NCBI RefSeq assembly: GCF_026967985.1
Contig: NZ_JAPVBJ010000001.1
Location: 1-64,000 of the forward strand
Source: Modestobacter sp. VKM Ac-2984
Lineage (GTDB): Bacteria; Actinomycetota; Actinomycetes; Mycobacteriales; Geodermatophilaceae
Direction: 5' to 3'
DNA length: 64,000 nucleotides
Shown here: positions 29,000 to 37,348 of the stretch, piece after piece
Layout: the number at the start of each line of letters is the position of its first letter
Numbering within the stretch: the stretch's first letter is position 1
Position numbers and translations under genes: made by a program
Notes under the pieces: generated by a model
What the model saw: only the letters and a program-made list of their open reading frames with translations
Database searches by the model: none
Told to the model about the DNA's origin: nothing

Positions 29000-29431
29000 A
29001 TGGACACCCCCGACGAGGCACCCCGCTGGGCCACGAAGATCGCCGTCCTGCTGCGCGAGGACCTCGCCCCCTGGCAGGCGCTGAACGTCACCGCGTTCCT
29101 GGTCAGCGGGGTCACCGCGACCGGCCCGGAGCTGGTCGGCGAGCCGTACGTGGACGCCGACGGCACCGGCTACCTGCCGATGCTGCGTCAGCCGGTGCTC
29201 GTGCTCGCCGGGCCGGCCGCACTGCTGCGCACGGCGCGCACCCGGGCGTTGGAGCGGTCGCTGACCCCCGCCGTCTTCACCGCCGAGCTGTTCAGCACAC
29301 CGGGCGACGTGCAGAACCGGGCCGCCGTCCGCGCGGTCGCCGGCCCCGACCTGGACCTCGTCGGGCTCGCCGTCCACGGCCCGAGGCACGCCGTCGACAA
29401 GGTCATGAAGGGTGCCCGCATGCACCCCTGA
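29000..29431 (+). CDS. DUF2000-family protein
   Basis: A 143-residue protein that begins with WATKIAVLLREDLAPWQALNVTAFL, the start typical of DUF2000, a small alpha/beta fold often encoded next to AraC regulators. The biochemical function is unknown. It is divergently arranged with the frameshifted AraC gene, 50 bases away, and so is the probable regulatory target of that AraC protein. ATG 29000 is the natural start. Confidence 0.85.
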   Translation: MDTPDEAPRWATKIAVLLREDLAPWQALNVTAFLVSGVTATGPELVGEPYVDADGTGYLPMLRQPVLVLAGPAALLRTARTRALERSLTPAVFTAELFSTPGDVQNRAAVRAVAGPDLDLVGLAVHGPRHAVDKVMKGARMHP

Positions 29432-29462
29432 CGCACCGAGCGGTCCACGTCGGGCCGGCCAG

Positions 29463-29870
29463 CTAGACGGTGACGACGAGAGCGCCGTCCTGCTCGGCGA
29501 CCGGGTAGAGCCGGACCGGTGGGGCGCCGCTGGTGCACGCGCCGTCGGACCAGCGGAACGCGTAGAGGTGCAGCGGGCAGACCAGCACGCCGGCGTCGGT
29601 CTGCCCGTCGGCCAGCGGTCCGCCGGAGTGCGGGCAGGCCGCCTGGGTGGCGTGCAGCGACCCGTCGCGCAGCCGGAAGACGGCGACCTGGGTCCCGCCC
29701 GCGACGAACGCCCGGCCCTCCCCCGGCGGCACGTCGTCCACCCGGCCGACCACGTGCGGCACGCCCGCTCCCCCGGTCGCCGGCCCGTCGGTGACCTCGG
29801 TGGCCGGCGTGCCGGCCTTCGGCGGTGCGGTCGTGGGCGCCTCGGGGGCGTCGGAGTGGGTGACGCTCAT
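29463..29870 (-). CDS. nirD: Nitrite reductase small subunit, Rieske-type (NirD)
   Basis: A 135-residue protein with a Pro/Ala-rich N-terminal 35 residues followed by a Rieske [2Fe-2S] domain. The cluster ligands are in CPHSGG (about 79-84) and CPLHLYAF (about 98-105), giving the CxH and CxxH pairs. It is the electron-transfer partner of NirB in the assimilatory NADH-nitrite reductase. ATG 29870 overlaps the nirB stop as ATGA. Last gene of the nasA-X-nirB-nirD operon. Confidence 0.92.
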   Translation of the reverse strand: MSVTHSDAPEAPTTAPPKAGTPATEVTDGPATGGAGVPHVVGRVDDVPPGEGRAFVAGGTQVAVFRLRDGSLHATQAACPHSGGPLADGQTDAGVLVCPLHLYAFRWSDGACTSGAPPVRLYPVAEQDGALVVTV

Positions 29871-32407
29871 CGGACCGGCACCGTCGGCAGGTCGACCAGC
29901 GGCAGCGCGGTGCGGAACTGGCCGGGGGTGGCCGGCTGCGCCCCGTCCTGGCCCCAGGGGTCGGTGTAGGCGTCGATCGAGCGCTGGAGGCCGGCGTCCA
30001 GCGCGGCGAGGACCTCCGCGCTGCCGTCCAGCACCACCGCCCGGACCTGCTCCAGCCCGACGCGGGGCACGAAGTCGTAGGTGCGCTCCAGCCAGTTGGC
30101 GTTCTCCCGGTAGTACTGGACGAACCGGCCGGCCAACTGCATCACCGCCGCGGGTGAGTCGACGGTGGCCAGCAGGTCGCCCTTGCGCACGCTGGCCCCG
30201 GCCGCACCGCCGACGTACACCTCCCACCTGCCGTTGCCGACGGCGACCACGCCGACGTCCTTGACGTAGGCCTCGGCGCAGTTCCGCGGGCAGCCGACCA
30301 CGGCCATCTTGATCTTGGCCGGGCTCTCGATGCCCTGGAACCGGGTCTCCAGGTCGATGCCCAGCTGGGTGGAGTCGCCGAGCCCGAACCGGCAGAAGTC
30401 GCTGCCGACGCAGGTCTTCACCGTGCGCATGCTCTTGCCGTAGGCGTAGCCCGAGGGCATGCCCAGGTCGGCCCACATGCCGGGCAGGTCCTCCTTGCGG
30501 ACGCCGAGCAGGTCGATCCGCTGACCGCCGGTGACCTTGATCATCGGGACCTCGTACTTCTCCGCGACGTCGGCGATCGTGCGCAGCTGGGCCGCCGTCG
30601 TCACCCCGCCCTTCATCTGCGGGACCACGCTGAACGTGCCGTCGCGCTGGATGTTGGCGTGCACCCGGTCGTTGATGAACTTGGCGTCGTTCTCCTGCTC
30701 GTACGCAGCACCCCAGACCAGCCGCAGCAGCGAGGTGAGCCCCATCTTCGACGTGGCGTCCTCCTCCCCGCCCGGGGCCAGGGCGGCGAAGACGGCGGAG
30801 ACGCTGCGCAGCTGCTGGTCCCGGATGGCGGCGATCAGCTCGGGCTTGGCCAGCGGGATGCCCGGCACGTACCAGCTCGCCGAGGCGTCCTCGGTGACGT
30901 CGCCGTCGGCGGCCCACTCCACGACCTGCTTCACCAGCAGCTTGCACGAGCCGCAGCCCTTGCCGGCGCGGGTGGCGTCCATGCAGCCGCCGACGCTGGT
31001 GGTCCCGGCCTTGACGGTGTCGACCAGCGCCTGCTTGGTCACCCCGTTGCAGTTGCAGACCTGCGAGTCGCCCGGCAGCTCGGCGACGCCCACCTCCGCG
31101 GCGCCGTCGGAGAGGTCGACCAGAAGCCGGATCCGCTCGGCGGGCAGCGGGGTGCCCCGGTCGAAGGCCTGGGTCAGGAAGGCGACCTTGCGGGTGTCGC
31201 CGAGCAGGGTCGCGCCGACCAGCTTGTCGTCCCGGACGACGACCGACAGGTGCACCCCGCGCCGCGGCTCGGAGATGACCAGGAACTCGTCGGTGTCCCG
31301 CTCGGGCCGGTTGACGCCCATCGTGGCGACGTCGACCCCGGCGACCTTGAGCTTCGTCGCCGTCCGGGAGCCGTGGTACTCCGCCTCGGGATCGACGCCG
31401 GTGAGCAGGTCGGCGAGCACCCGGGCCTGCTCCCACACCGGGGCGACCAGCCCGTACAGCTCGCCGCGGTGCTGGGCGCACTCCCCGACCGCGTAGACGT
31501 CGGGGTCGTCGGTGCGCAGCTGGTCGTCGACGACGATGCCGCGCTCGACCTCCAGGCCGCTGAGCAGCGCGACCTCGGTGACCGGCCGGATGCCGGCGGC
31601 GATGACCAGCATGTCGGCGTCGATCGCCCGGCCGTCGGCCAGCACGATGCCGCGCACCCGGTCCGGGCCGATCGCCTCGGTGGTGCGGGTGGCCAGGTGG
31701 ACGACGATGCCCAGCGCCTCGACGCTGTGCTTCAGGATCGCTCCGCCGTCGGGGTCCAGCTGCTGGTTCATCAGGTGGGTGCCGGCGTGCACGACCTCGA
31801 CGGCCAGCCCGTGCCCCTGCAGGGCGCGGGCGGCCTCCAGGCCGAGCAGCCCGCCGCCGACGACGACGGCCCGCTCGTGTTCGGCGGCGGCCGCCAGCAT
31901 CGCCCGGGTGTCGTCGATGGTGCGGAAGCCGAAGACGCCGGGGAGCAGCTGCTCCTCGGCGGTGTACAGGCCGGTCATCGGCGGGACGAACGAGCGGCTG
32001 CCGGTGGCCAGCACCAGCTGGTCGTAGGCCGTCGTCGTGCCGTCGGCGGCGTAGACGATCTTGGCGTGGGTGTCGATCCGGTCGACCCGCACCCCGGCGC
32101 GCAGCGTCACGCCCTGGTCGGCGTACCAGTCGTGGCTGTTGAGGACGATGTCGTCCTCGTGCTCCTCCCCGGCCAGGACGTGGGACAGCATGATCCGGTT
32201 GTAGTTGCCGTGCGGCTCCTCCCCGAAGACGGTGATGGCGAACTGCTCGCCGCCGCCGCGTTCGAGCACCTCCTCGACCACCCGCGCCCCGGCCATGCCG
32301 TTGCCGACCACGACCAGCCGCTGCCGCGTGTCGGTCCCGTCGGCGTCGTCCATGGCGAAGTGCAGGGTGCTCACGCCTGCCGGGCGCCCACCCAGGACCG
32401 CCGTCAT
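29867..32407 (-). CDS. nirB: Assimilatory nitrite reductase large subunit (NAD(P)H)
   Basis: Reduces nitrite to ammonia with six electrons from NAD(P)H. The 846-residue protein has an N-terminal FAD/NAD(P) pyridine-nucleotide oxidoreductase (about 30-330, VVVGNGMAG and VVVGGGLLGLEAA). A BFD-like [2Fe-2S] domain follows (CNCNGVTK ... GKGCGSCK), then ferredoxin-like halves and the sirohaem/[4Fe-4S] site TCVGSDFCRFG ... GCPRNCAEA. ATG 32407 overlaps the stop of the small upstream gene as ATGA. The sirohaem requirement links it to the HemD-like domain of the nearby NnaR protein. Confidence 0.97.
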   Translation of the reverse strand: MTAVLGGRPAGVSTLHFAMDDADGTDTRQRLVVVGNGMAGARVVEEVLERGGGEQFAITVFGEEPHGNYNRIMLSHVLAGEEHEDDIVLNSHDWYADQGVTLRAGVRVDRIDTHAKIVYAADGTTTAYDQLVLATGSRSFVPPMTGLYTAEEQLLPGVFGFRTIDDTRAMLAAAAEHERAVVVGGGLLGLEAARALQGHGLAVEVVHAGTHLMNQQLDPDGGAILKHSVEALGIVVHLATRTTEAIGPDRVRGIVLADGRAIDADMLVIAAGIRPVTEVALLSGLEVERGIVVDDQLRTDDPDVYAVGECAQHRGELYGLVAPVWEQARVLADLLTGVDPEAEYHGSRTATKLKVAGVDVATMGVNRPERDTDEFLVISEPRRGVHLSVVVRDDKLVGATLLGDTRKVAFLTQAFDRGTPLPAERIRLLVDLSDGAAEVGVAELPGDSQVCNCNGVTKQALVDTVKAGTTSVGGCMDATRAGKGCGSCKLLVKQVVEWAADGDVTEDASASWYVPGIPLAKPELIAAIRDQQLRSVSAVFAALAPGGEEDATSKMGLTSLLRLVWGAAYEQENDAKFINDRVHANIQRDGTFSVVPQMKGGVTTAAQLRTIADVAEKYEVPMIKVTGGQRIDLLGVRKEDLPGMWADLGMPSGYAYGKSMRTVKTCVGSDFCRFGLGDSTQLGIDLETRFQGIESPAKIKMAVVGCPRNCAEAYVKDVGVVAVGNGRWEVYVGGAAGASVRKGDLLATVDSPAAVMQLAGRFVQYYRENANWLERTYDFVPRVGLEQVRAVVLDGSAEVLAALDAGLQRSIDAYTDPWGQDGAQPATPGQFRTALPLVDLPTVPVR

Positions 32408-32754
32408 CAGACCTCCACCAGGCCCAGGTCGAGCACCAGGTCGCCGGTGACGCCCACCGGTGCGGCGGCGTGCAGCTCGACCACGGTGCCGCCGTCGAGG
32501 TCCTCGACCACCCGCAGCGGCACGTGGCAGTCGCCCTTGGCGCCGATCGGGAACCAGCGCATCGGCTGGCCGTCGCGCACCAGCAGCACGTAGACGAGCT
32601 CGCCGGTGGAGTTGCCGCCGCGGAAGTAGAGCGCCTGGGCGCTCTTGCCCTCGGGGACCTGGTAGCGCAGGGCGGGGTCCAGCGGGCCGGGTTTGCCCAG
32701 GCCCTCGCCGGTGATCGGGTAGACGCCGTGCAGGAAGCGCGGGGTGCTCTTCAC
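32407..32754 (-). CDS. Small conserved protein X of the nas-nir operon, possibly also fused to NasA
   Basis: A 115-residue protein from GTG 32754, preceded by GGAGGAGG with 9-base spacing. It starts with STPRFLHGVYPITGEGLG, contains YFRGGNSTGELVYVLLVRDG and ends with LVLDLGLVEV, a beta-rich soluble protein. There are no cysteine motifs, so it is not a NirD-type Rieske protein. I believe similar proteins occur beside nasA in other actinobacteria, but I cannot name a function. No stop codon separates it from nasA upstream: the nasA frame reads straight through a Pro-rich stretch into it. It overlaps nirB by ATGA. Confidence 0.75.
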   Translation of the reverse strand: MKSTPRFLHGVYPITGEGLGKPGPLDPALRYQVPEGKSAQALYFRGGNSTGELVYVLLVRDGQPMRWFPIGAKGDCHVPLRVVEDLDGGTVVELHAAAPVGVTGDLVLDLGLVEV

Positions 32755-35064
32755 GCTGGTGGTCCTCCTCCGGGATGGGGCGTGCGGGGTGTGGGCCGTC
32801 GGTCGGGCGTGTGGGCCGGGCTGCGGCTGGGTGGCCGGCTCCGGTGGTGGGATGCGCTCCTCGGGCTCGCCGACCCGGGAGACTGCGACCGCGCAGGCCT
32901 TGAAGGCCGGCATCCGGCTCGTCGGGTCCAGGGCCGGGTCGGTGAGGGCGTTGGCGCTGGAGCCGCCGCCCCAGTGGAAGGGGGCGAAGACGACGTCCGG
33001 GCGGATCGTGTCGGTGATCAGCGCGTGGAAGCGGGCCCGGCCGCGCCGGGTGGCGAGCTCCACGACGTCGTCCTGACCGATGCCGAGGGTGCGGGCCAGG
33101 TCGGGGTGGAGCTCTGCCCGCGGGGTGGGGGCGACCAGCTGCAGGCTGCGGGAACGGCGGGTCTGGGTGCCCGACTGGTACTGGGCGAGCACCCGGCCGG
33201 TGGTGAGCACGTAGGGGTACTCGGCGTCGGGGCGCTCGTGGGCGTCGACCTGCTCGACCCGCCAGAACCGGGCCCGGCCGTCGGGCGTGGCGAACCGGTC
33301 GGTGAACAGCCGCGGCGTGCCGGGGTGGTCTCGATCGGGAACGGGCCAGAAGAGGCCCTGCTCGTCGTCGATCCGCCGGTAGGTGATGCCTGAGTAGTCC
33401 GCCGGGCCGCCGGCGCTGGCCCGGCCGAGCTCGGTGAAGACGGTCTCGGCGTCCCCGCTGAAGCCAGACACCCCCAGCCGGCCGGCCAGCTCGGCGAGCA
33501 GCTGCAGGTCGTCGCGGACGCCGTCGGGCGGGTCCATCGCGCGGCGGCGGCGGATCACCCGGCCCTCCAGGTTGGTCATCGTCCCTTCCTCCTCCGCCCA
33601 CATGGCGCTGGGCAGCACCACGTCGGCGAGCTCGGCGGTCTCGGAGAGGAAGAAGTCGCTGACCAGGAGGAAGTCCAGGTCGCGCAGCCGGCTGATCACC
33701 CGCCGGGCGTCGGGGGCGGAGACGGCGACGTTGGAGGCCATCACCAGCAGCGTGCGGACCCCGCCTTCGGTGCCGAGGGCGTCGAGCAGCTCGAAGGCGC
33801 TGCGGCCGGGCCCGGGGAGGTCGTCGGGGTCGACGCCCCAGACGGCGGCGACGTGCTGGCGTGCCTGCGGATCGGTGATCTTCCGGTAGCCGGGCAGCTG
33901 GTCGGCCTTCTGCCCGTGCTCGCGGCCGCCCTGCCCGTTGCCCTGCCCGGTGACGGTGCCCCAGCCGCTGCCCTCGCGGCCGGGCAGGCCGAGGGCCAGG
34001 GCGAGGTTGATCCAGGCCTGGGTGGTGTCGACGCCGCTGCGGTGCTGCTCGGCGCCCCGGGCGGTCAGGATGATCGACCGCCGTCCCCGTGCCAGGGCGA
34101 AGACGGTGCGGCGCTGCTGCTCGACCGGCACCCCGGTGAGCCGCTCCACCCGGTCGGGCCAGTACCCGGCGACCCCGGCCCGGACGGCGTCGAAGCCGGT
34201 GGTGCGCGCGGCGACGTAGGCCTCGTCGACCAGCCCCTCGGCGATCGCGATGTGCAGCAGCCCGTTGGCCAGGGCCAGGTCGGTGGCCGGCAGCGGCTGC
34301 AGGTGCAGCGTGGCGTGGCGGGCGGTGTTGGTGCGGCGCGGGTCGACGACGATGTGCTCGGCGCCGCGCGCCCGGCCGGCGTCGAACCACTGCATCGCCG
34401 GGGGCATCGTGTCGGCCGGGTTGCTGCCGACCAGCACGACGACGTCGGCCTCGGCGATGTCGGAGAGCGGGAAGGGCAGCCCGCGGTCGAGCCCGAACGC
34501 CCGGATCGCCGCGCCGGCCGCCGAGGACATGCAGAACCGGCCGTTGTAGTCGATGGCGCTGGTGCGCAGCGCCACCCGGGCGAACTTGCCGAACTGGTAG
34601 GCCTGCTCGTTGGTCAGCCCGCCGCCGCCGAAGCAGCCGACCGCGTCCAGCCCGTGGTCACGCTGTGTCGCCTGGATCGCCGTGACGACCCGGTCGAGAG
34701 CGACCTCCCAGCTGGCCTCGACCAGCGGGCTGGTCCGGTCGGTGGGGTCGGCGCGGACCAGCGGCCGGGTGAGCCGTTCGGGGTGGTCGAGCAGCTCGGG
34801 GGCCGACCAGCCCTTGGAGCACAACCCGCCGCGGTTGGTCGGGAAGTCGGCGGGCACCAGGGTGGCCGGGCGGTCGCCGGCGGTCATCGTGACCCCGCAC
34901 TGCAGCGAGCAGTACGGGCAGTGGGTCGCGGTGGTGCGCGTGCCCCCGCCTGGACCCCGGCCGGGGGTGGGCAACGAGACGGCGGCGGACACATCTGCGA
35001 GCGTGCGGTGGCCCGGTTTCCCGGTGGGGGCGCTCAGGTCAAGCTCGCGTTCCGTCGCCCTCAC
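32407..35064 (-). CDS. nasA: Assimilatory nitrate reductase catalytic subunit NasA (frame continues into protein X)
   Basis: A molybdopterin-guanine-dinucleotide and [4Fe-4S] enzyme that reduces nitrate to nitrite. The cluster ligands are CPYCSLQCGV near residue 49 and GGLCSKGW near 80. Conserved MPT-binding segments include DYNGRFCMSSA, WAEEEGTMTNLEGR and the C-terminal TGRVLAQYQSGTQTRRS. The recognisable enzyme ends around residue 735 (FKACAVAV). The frame then runs through a Pro-rich linker to the stop at 32407, giving 885 residues in all. The start is uncertain: GTG 35064 adds about 45 residues before the cluster, and later GTG codons (VSAAVSLP) are possible. Confidence 0.92.
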   Translation of the reverse strand: MRATERELDLSAPTGKPGHRTLADVSAAVSLPTPGRGPGGGTRTTATHCPYCSLQCGVTMTAGDRPATLVPADFPTNRGGLCSKGWSAPELLDHPERLTRPLVRADPTDRTSPLVEASWEVALDRVVTAIQATQRDHGLDAVGCFGGGGLTNEQAYQFGKFARVALRTSAIDYNGRFCMSSAAGAAIRAFGLDRGLPFPLSDIAEADVVVLVGSNPADTMPPAMQWFDAGRARGAEHIVVDPRRTNTARHATLHLQPLPATDLALANGLLHIAIAEGLVDEAYVAARTTGFDAVRAGVAGYWPDRVERLTGVPVEQQRRTVFALARGRRSIILTARGAEQHRSGVDTTQAWINLALALGLPGREGSGWGTVTGQGNGQGGREHGQKADQLPGYRKITDPQARQHVAAVWGVDPDDLPGPGRSAFELLDALGTEGGVRTLLVMASNVAVSAPDARRVISRLRDLDFLLVSDFFLSETAELADVVLPSAMWAEEEGTMTNLEGRVIRRRRAMDPPDGVRDDLQLLAELAGRLGVSGFSGDAETVFTELGRASAGGPADYSGITYRRIDDEQGLFWPVPDRDHPGTPRLFTDRFATPDGRARFWRVEQVDAHERPDAEYPYVLTTGRVLAQYQSGTQTRRSRSLQLVAPTPRAELHPDLARTLGIGQDDVVELATRRGRARFHALITDTIRPDVVFAPFHWGGGSSANALTDPALDPTSRMPAFKACAVAVSRVGEPEERIPPPEPATQPQPGPHARPTAHTPHAPSRRRTTSVKSTPRFLHGVYPITGEGLGKPGPLDPALRYQVPEGKSAQALYFRGGNSTGELVYVLLVRDGQPMRWFPIGAKGDCHVPLRVVEDLDGGTVVELHAAAPVGVTGDLVLDLGLVEV

Positions 35065-35123
35065 ACCCGACCGCCCAGGACGGTGCGCCGCGCCGCGCGG
35101 CGCCCCGCGCGGCCGGCGTCCGG

Positions 35124-35179
35124 CGAGTGACAGCTGAGCGGGCTTCCCCGGGCCGGGAAGCCCGCTCAGCTGTCACTCG
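35124..35179. repeat. Perfect 25-bp inverted repeat in a divergent intergenic region
   Basis: CGAGTGACAGCTGAGCGGGCTTCCC (left arm 35124-35148) is matched exactly by its reverse complement at 35155-35179, with a six-base CGGGCC loop. It lies between divergently transcribed nasA and the gene at 35274, where no known transcript ends. It looks like a GC-rich terminator but has no obvious gene to terminate. Confidence 0.85.
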
Positions 35180-35273
35180 GTGCGTCGTCCTGGCGCAGCT
35201 GGGGTCGCCGCCGTGGCGGCGGGCGTCCTACCGTCGACCGACGCGGTCCCGATCGACAGACGGGTGGAAGACG

Positions 35274-35708
35274 ATGCGACGGTGCCTGGTCCTCGCCAAC
35301 CAGACCCTCGGCGGGCCTCGCCTGCTGGAGGCGATCCAGCAGCGGATGGCCGCCCGGGAACACGTCTTCTACGTCGTCGTCCCCGCCACGCCGGTCGCCC
35401 ACCAGCAGCGCGTGAGGTCCGAGGGCGACGCGCCGGCCGATCACGCGCGGGCCCTGGCCGCCCAGCGTCTGACCGATGCGCTGGTGCAGATCCGCGGACT
35501 CGGGGCAGCCGCGGACGGCGAGGTGGGCGACTCCGATCCGCTGCAGGCCGTGCGCCTGGCGTTGCGCCGGTTCAGCGCCGACGAGATCGTGGTGTCGACC
35601 CTGAGTCGGGGGGTCTCCCGCTGGCTGCGGGCCGACCTGCCGAGCCGGGTGTCGCGGTCCTTCGACCTGCCGGTCGAGCACGTGGTGGGCGAGCCGGGGC
35701 CGGACTGA
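35274..35708 (+). CDS. Small universal-stress-like alpha/beta protein
   Basis: A 144-residue cytosolic protein from ATG 35274. It begins RCLVLANQTLGGPRLLEAI, continues FYVVVPATP and ends DEIVVSTLSRGVSRWLRADLP...DLPVEHV. This pattern belongs to a family of small Usp-fold-like proteins widespread in actinobacteria. ATP-binding glycines of canonical UspA are not obvious. Function unknown; a stress-related role is inferred from the fold only. It is divergent from nasA. Confidence 0.7.
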   Translation: MRRCLVLANQTLGGPRLLEAIQQRMAAREHVFYVVVPATPVAHQQRVRSEGDAPADHARALAAQRLTDALVQIRGLGAAADGEVGDSDPLQAVRLALRRFSADEIVVSTLSRGVSRWLRADLPSRVSRSFDLPVEHVVGEPGPD

Positions 35709-35779
35709 CGCCCCGGCGAGCCGAGGCCGGTGCGCCGGGAGGCTGGTGCGCGGCTCGGCTGCGGGGCAGGCTGTCCGCC

Positions 35780-35929
35780 GTGGACGAGCAGACCGAGCAG
35801 CGGCTGGTGCAGGTGGCGACCGATGAGATGCGGGTGCCGTTCTGGGTGGTGCTCGCCGGGGTCGGCGTGGGCTCGTTCTGGACGCTGCTGGGCGTCCTCG
35901 TCGGCACCCGGGTCGCCCGACGGCGCTGA
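35780..35929 (+). CDS. Small single-pass membrane protein
   Basis: A 49-residue product from GTG 35780. An acidic/polar N-terminus (DEQTEQRLVQVATDE) is followed by one hydrophobic segment (about 20-43, PFWVVLAGVGVGSFWTLLGV) and a positive RVARRR tail, a plausible type II topology. No family recognised. It follows the Usp-like gene by 71 bases on the same strand. Its small size leaves doubt that it is translated. Confidence 0.5.
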   Translation: MDEQTEQRLVQVATDEMRVPFWVVLAGVGVGSFWTLLGVLVGTRVARRR

Positions 35930-35971
35930 GCTCTCCCCGTCCGTCCCGGCGATCCGTGCCAGTCTGAGCCG

Positions 35972-36433
35972 GTGTTCGAGGACGGGGGCGAGACCCTGGC
36001 CCTGCTGATGCCGGCGATCGGTGCCGGGGTGGGCGGGCTGTTCGGCCGGTGGCTCCGCCACCAACGGCTGCGGCGCCGGATGCGCGAGGGACGCACCGAG
36101 CTGTCCGCGCGCGCCACGGACGGCTGGGGCCCGTCGCTGCCCCGGAACTGGCGGAGCTACCACGCGACGCCGCGGCGGGGTGAACTCGTGCTGCGTCGGA
36201 GGTTCCGAGGTGACCGGTCGGCCCATGCGGTCCCGGTGCTCAGCGTCGACCCCCAGACCCGCCGGCCGAGAGCCCGCGAGGTGTGGCGCATGCAGGCGGT
36301 GAGGTCCCGGGTGCTGACCGTCCGGACCCCCGAGGGCCGCCTCGAACTCGCCGTCCCCGAGTTCCAGGTGGGCTGGCTGCGGGACCGGCTGGCCGGCGCC
36401 GCCGGACAGCGGGACCGGTCGGACGGTCAGTAG
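35972..36433 (+). CDS. Hypothetical protein with N-terminal membrane anchor (DUF2550-like layout)
   Basis: A 153-residue protein from GTG 35972. A short hydrophobic segment (about 9-27, LALLMPAIGAGVGGLFG) is followed by a very basic stretch (RWLRHQRLRRRMREGR) and a soluble domain with ELVLRRRF, VLSVDPQTRRPRAREVWRM and LELAVPEFQVGWL. The layout resembles DUF2550 membrane-anchored PH-like proteins of actinobacteria, but the match is not strong enough to assign. Its last bases overlap the convergent VOC gene. Confidence 0.6.
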   Translation: MFEDGGETLALLMPAIGAGVGGLFGRWLRHQRLRRRMREGRTELSARATDGWGPSLPRNWRSYHATPRRGELVLRRRFRGDRSAHAVPVLSVDPQTRRPRAREVWRMQAVRSRVLTVRTPEGRLELAVPEFQVGWLRDRLAGAAGQRDRSDGQ

Positions 36434-36804
36434 CGGGAGATCTCCACCAGGTTGGCGTCCGGGTCACGGACGTAGACGCTGCGCATCTCCCCGAGCGCCC
36501 CCTGCTTGCTCACCGGCCCGACCTCGACGGGCACGCCGTGCGCGGCGAGCTCGTCGCGCACCTGGTCCAGCGGGTCCTCGGTGACCAGGCAGAAGTCGGC
36601 CGTGCCGGTGCCGGCCTGCGCGGCCCGGGGCTCGAACTCGGCGCCGCGCACGTGCAAGTTGATCTTCTGCCGGCCGAACCGCAGCGCCGTCCGCCCCTCG
36701 CCGAAGGTCTCCACGGCCATGCCGAGCACCTGCGTGTAGAAGGCGACGGTCCGGTCGAGGTCGGCCACGGTGAGCACCAGGTGGTCGATCCGGTCGATGC
36801 GCAT
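36427..36804 (-). CDS. VOC-family protein
   Basis: A 125-residue vicinal-oxygen-chelate protein. It begins IDRIDHLVLTVADLDRTVAFYTQVLGM and ends VYVRDPDANLVEIS, giving the usual His, His and Glu metal ligands (H8, a His near 50 and the C-terminal Glu). It resembles small glyoxalase-like proteins annotated as virulence- or FosB-related, but the substrate is unknown. ATG 36804 is the start. It is preceded by the ArfB-like gene on the same strand, 37 bases away. Confidence 0.88.
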   Translation of the reverse strand: MRIDRIDHLVLTVADLDRTVAFYTQVLGMAVETFGEGRTALRFGRQKINLHVRGAEFEPRAAQAGTGTADFCLVTEDPLDQVRDELAAHGVPVEVGPVSKQGALGEMRSVYVRDPDANLVEISRY

Positions 36805-36841
36805 GCGCTGGTCCTACACCTCTGCAGCAGGGTGGCGGCGT

Positions 36842-37279
36842 TCAGTCCCACCGGCCGCGCAGCCGCTTGGTCTCCCCGCGCTGCTTCTTCGCGGTGATCC
36901 GCCGTTCCTTGGAGCCGCGGGTCGGCTTGGTCTTCCGCCGGGCCGCCGGCGGGGGTGCGATCGCCCCGCGGAGCAGCGCGGCCAGCCTCGCCCGGGCGGC
37001 TTCGCGGTTGCGCAGCTGCTGCCGGTGCTCGCTGGCGGCGATGGTCAGCACGCCGTCGACCAGCCGGTCGCCGAGCCGCTCGACCAGCCGCCGGCGCTGG
37101 GTCTCGGTGAGCCCGGGCAGCTGCAGTGGCGAGACCGCCAGCTCCACCCGGGAGTCGGCGGTGTTCACGCCCTGTCCGCCGGGCCCGGACGACCGGGAGA
37201 AACGCCAGGACAGCGCCCCGGCCGGGACGACCAGGCGGTCGCTCACCGGCAGGTCCCCGAACGCATCGTCTCCAGCCAC
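36842..37279 (-). CDS. arfB: Alternative ribosome-rescue factor ArfB (GGQ peptidyl-tRNA hydrolase)
   Basis: Rescues stalled ribosomes by hydrolysing peptidyl-tRNA. The 145-residue protein has the class I release-factor catalytic domain with RSSGPGGQGVNT (GGQ at 34-36) and no codon-recognition domain. The C-terminal tail (about 105-145) is rich in Lys/Arg (RRKTKPTRGSKERRITAKK), matching the tail that enters the empty mRNA channel in ArfB/YaeJ. ATG 37279 is used. The VOC gene lies downstream and the SixA-like gene is divergent. Confidence 0.92.
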   Translation of the reverse strand: MAGDDAFGDLPVSDRLVVPAGALSWRFSRSSGPGGQGVNTADSRVELAVSPLQLPGLTETQRRRLVERLGDRLVDGVLTIAASEHRQQLRNREAARARLAALLRGAIAPPPAARRKTKPTRGSKERRITAKKQRGETKRLRGRWD

Positions 37280-37348
37280 GTCGAACAGTCTCCCGGACGG
37301 CGGACGCCGTCACGACCGAGTTCCCGGTCCCGGTGCCAGACTCGGGCG

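Noticed and set aside
32407-32754. Protein X considered as a second NirD small subunit
   Set aside because: It has no Cys/His Rieske ligands; the true NirD is at 29463-29870.
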